NCBI GenBank assembly: GCA_002449585.1
Contig: DJXD01000033.1
Location: forward strand, 1-15,746
Direction: 5' to 3'
DNA: 15,746 nt
DNA from: Ruminococcus sp. UBA7013
Lineage (GTDB): Bacteria; Bacillota; Clostridia; Oscillospirales; Ruminococcaceae
Position numbers and translations under genes: made by a program. This document shows, in pieces, positions 14,397 through 15,746 of this stretch (the stretch's first letter is position 1; each line of letters opens with the position of its first letter). The notes below the pieces were generated by a model, which worked only from the letters and a program-made list of their open reading frames with translations, was not told where the DNA came from and made no database searches.

Positions 14397-15539
14397 TTAT
14401 TTTTTCCGAATCAATTCATGAAGCCCGGATTGAATTGCCTGTATCAATGCAGATAATTCCTGTTCTGTTGTATCTTCTGAAAAGCTGACACGAATCGCAC
14501 AATCTGCAATCTGATCCGGTATTCCATAGGCATGAAGAACACCACTGTTCACACCTTTAGAGCAGGCAGAACCGCTTGAAACATAGATTTCTTTGCTTTC
14601 CAGATAATGCAGCATGATTTCTGAACGAATGCCTTTTACAGAAAAATTAAGTATATATGGAGAGCTGAATCTGCTATCTGTATCGCTATTGATTGCAATA
14701 TCCGGCATAGCAGATAATAGATTCAGCAGATATGTTTTTTTCTGTTCTGTCTGCATGAGACGATCAGAAATTGTTTTCTGCATAAGCTGAACAGCTTCCC
14801 CGAAGCCTGCAATCAATGGGACAGCTTCTGTCCCCGGCCGGATAGATTTTTCTTGTTTTCCTCCGGTCATAATGGGCATCAGACGAATGTTTTTTCTGAT
14901 ATATAATGCGCCTGTGCCTTTTGCACCATGGATTTTATGCGCACTCAAAGAAAGCAAATCTGCCTGTAGATTTCTGATATTGATAGGATATTTCATATAA
15001 GCCTGTACAGCATCACAATGTGTGATGATAGCAGGATATTTTTTCTTTACAGATCGGAACACATCAGAGACAGGCAAAAGGCGGCCTGTTTCATTTTCCG
15101 TATACATCATAGAGATCAGGCAGGTTTGTTCATTAATGGCTTGAATGAAATCCTCTGCATGAAATCGCTGATCTTTACCGGGAAAAATCCGGATGACTTC
15201 AAATCCCTGTTCTTCCAGAGCATCCAGTGTGCTTTTTACAGATGCATGTTCTACAGCAGAGGAAATAATTCTTTTTTTTCGTTTTCCATAGCTTCCGGCG
15301 ATTCCATGGAGTGCCAGATTATTACTTTCTGTTGCTCCGGATGTAAACAGGATTGTTTCTTTTTCTGTCTTGAGAGAATCGGCAATGATTTTTCTTGTCT
15401 GATCTATATGAAGCTGTGCCTGAAGGCCTACTCTATGCAATGATGACGGATTCCCATAATCTTCCGTCAGACAGGATATAATTGCCTGCGTTACAGATGC
15501 CGCTGGTTTTGTAGTTGCGGCATTATCCAGATAAATCAT
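14397..15539 (-). CDS. Cysteine desulfurase (NifS/IscS family), likely sulfur donor for ThiI
   Basis: This 380-residue PLP enzyme converts cysteine to alanine and carries the sulfur as a persulfide. Visible landmarks are the N-terminal IYLDNAATT, FTSGATESNN (65-74), His98 in VEHAS, the PLP lysine Lys202 in SAHKIHGAKGTGALY, RPGTEA (234-239) and the active-site Cys326 in SSGSACSKG. The short cysteine loop places it with NifS/IscS rather than SufS. In B. subtilis a dedicated desulfurase (NifZ) next to thiI supplies sulfur for 4-thiouridine; the same pairing is seen here, with a methyltransferase in between. I start at ATG 15539 because GAGGA lies just upstream and homology begins there; a GTG at 15569 has no site. 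There is no IscU or IscR gene beside it. Confidence 0.94.
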   Translation of the reverse strand: MIYLDNAATTKPAASVTQAIISCLTEDYGNPSSLHRVGLQAQLHIDQTRKIIADSLKTEKETILFTSGATESNNLALHGIAGSYGKRKKRIISSAVEHASVKSTLDALEEQGFEVIRIFPGKDQRFHAEDFIQAINEQTCLISMMYTENETGRLLPVSDVFRSVKKKYPAIITHCDAVQAYMKYPINIRNLQADLLSLSAHKIHGAKGTGALYIRKNIRLMPIMTGGKQEKSIRPGTEAVPLIAGFGEAVQLMQKTISDRLMQTEQKKTYLLNLLSAMPDIAINSDTDSRFSSPYILNFSVKGIRSEIMLHYLESKEIYVSSGSACSKGVNSGVLHAYGIPDQIADCAIRVSFSEDTTEQELSALIQAIQSGLHELIRKK

Positions 15540-15581
15540 AAATTCCTCATTCCTTTCTATTATTTTCACGGCATAGATTAT

Positions 15582-15590
15582 ATTATAACA
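15582..15590 (-). promoter_or_regulatory. Extended -10 promoter of the cysteine desulfurase operon
   Basis: On the minus strand TGT-TATAAT (15582-15590) forms a perfect extended -10. The hexamer 17 bp upstream (15605-15610, TGGTAA) matches TTGACA at only three positions, so the promoter would rely on the TG extension. A second TATAAT overlaps at 15577-15582. The leader would be about 35 nt. Confidence 0.6.
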
Positions 15591-15664
15591 TATTTCAAAG
15601 TATTTTACCAGTAGTTTCAGAAAAAATATTTTTTCAGATTTTTAAATTTTTTTGAAAAAAACAC

Positions 15665-15693
15665 TTGACAAATCAGATCAGATATGATATAAT
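15665..15693 (+). promoter_or_regulatory. Consensus promoter of the tRNA-Leu gene
   Basis: TTGACA (15665-15670), a 17-bp spacer and TATAAT (15688-15693) form a perfect sigma-A consensus, with TGA just before the -10. A and T tracts immediately upstream (about 15625-15660) resemble an UP element, as expected for a stable-RNA promoter. The tRNA begins 33 bases after the -10. Confidence 0.93.
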
Positions 15694-15726
15694 AGATTTC
15701 GTTGAGTGACATGAATGAAATAAAAT

Positions 15727-15746
15727 GCGGATATGGCGGAATTGGC
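15727..15746 (+). tRNA. tRNA-Leu, first 20 nt only (cut by the window edge)
   Basis: The sequence begins GCGGATATGGCGGAATTGGC. The TGGCGGAATTGGC part is the D-arm start and internal box typical of bacterial tRNA-Leu, with the 7-nt acceptor strand GCGGATA before it. The anticodon lies outside, so the isoacceptor is unknown, and further tRNA genes may follow. Confidence 0.8.

Noticed and set aside
1..15746. CRISPR arrays, insertion sequences, prophage or toxin-antitoxin genes.
   Set aside because: No regularly spaced repeats, transposase or integrase motifs, or terminal repeats were seen; the gene set is typical chromosomal.

Overview
The window looks like a chromosomal stretch from an anaerobic Firmicute of the Ruminococcus type. 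The reasons are a secreted protein with a duplicated, calcium-binding dockerin module whose helix (DASxILxYSA) resembles Ruminococcus dockerins, two class B sortases, a fermentative bifunctional AdhE, strong AGGAGG-like ribosome binding sites, moderate-to-low GC, and near-consensus sigma-A promoters. Species cannot be fixed from sequence alone; a fibre- or starch-degrading gut Ruminococcus would fit. Twelve of the thirteen confident protein genes lie on the minus strand. Only the 3' end of enolase (left edge) and the 5' end of a tRNA-Leu (right edge) are on the plus strand.

Layout, left to right. (1) 1-414: end of eno, followed by a strong two-way terminator shared with the converging gene. 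(2) 535-4881, minus: adhE, then an intact but apparently catalytically dead paralogue of its alcohol dehydrogenase half, then a small APH-type phosphotransferase. adhE has a near-consensus promoter overlapped by a Rex-like operator. (3) 5028-8570, minus: a CAP-domain/dockerin secreted protein with its own promoter, then NAD-type malic enzyme, a DUF218 membrane protein (4-bp overlap) and a metallophosphoesterase, probably read as one unit. (4) 8676-11930, minus: a sortase B with a long proline/lysine-rich cytoplasmic tail, a second sortase B, and a secreted SpoIID/LytB-like protein whose motif order is circularly permuted. This cell-surface operon follows a 460-bp gene-poor region with tandem promoters and a structured leader of about 310-420 nt. 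(5) 12391-15539, minus: cysteine desulfurase, SAM methyltransferase and ThiI, an operon for 4-thiouridine in tRNA. (6) 15665-15746, plus: a perfect TTGACA-17-TATAAT promoter and the first 20 nt of tRNA-Leu.

How the parts work together. Eno, malic enzyme and AdhE belong to central fermentation (PEP/pyruvate to ethanol, redox-balanced by NADH). The sortases, SpoIID-like protein and CAP-dockerin protein form a surface/cell-wall block that may serve anchoring or cell-wall remodelling around a dockerin-cohesin complex. The cysteine desulfurase and ThiI form a dedicated sulfur relay.

The observations most worth following are the permuted SpoIID domain, the pseudo-ADH next to adhE, the unexplained leader before the sortase operon, and the proline/lysine tail of the first sortase.
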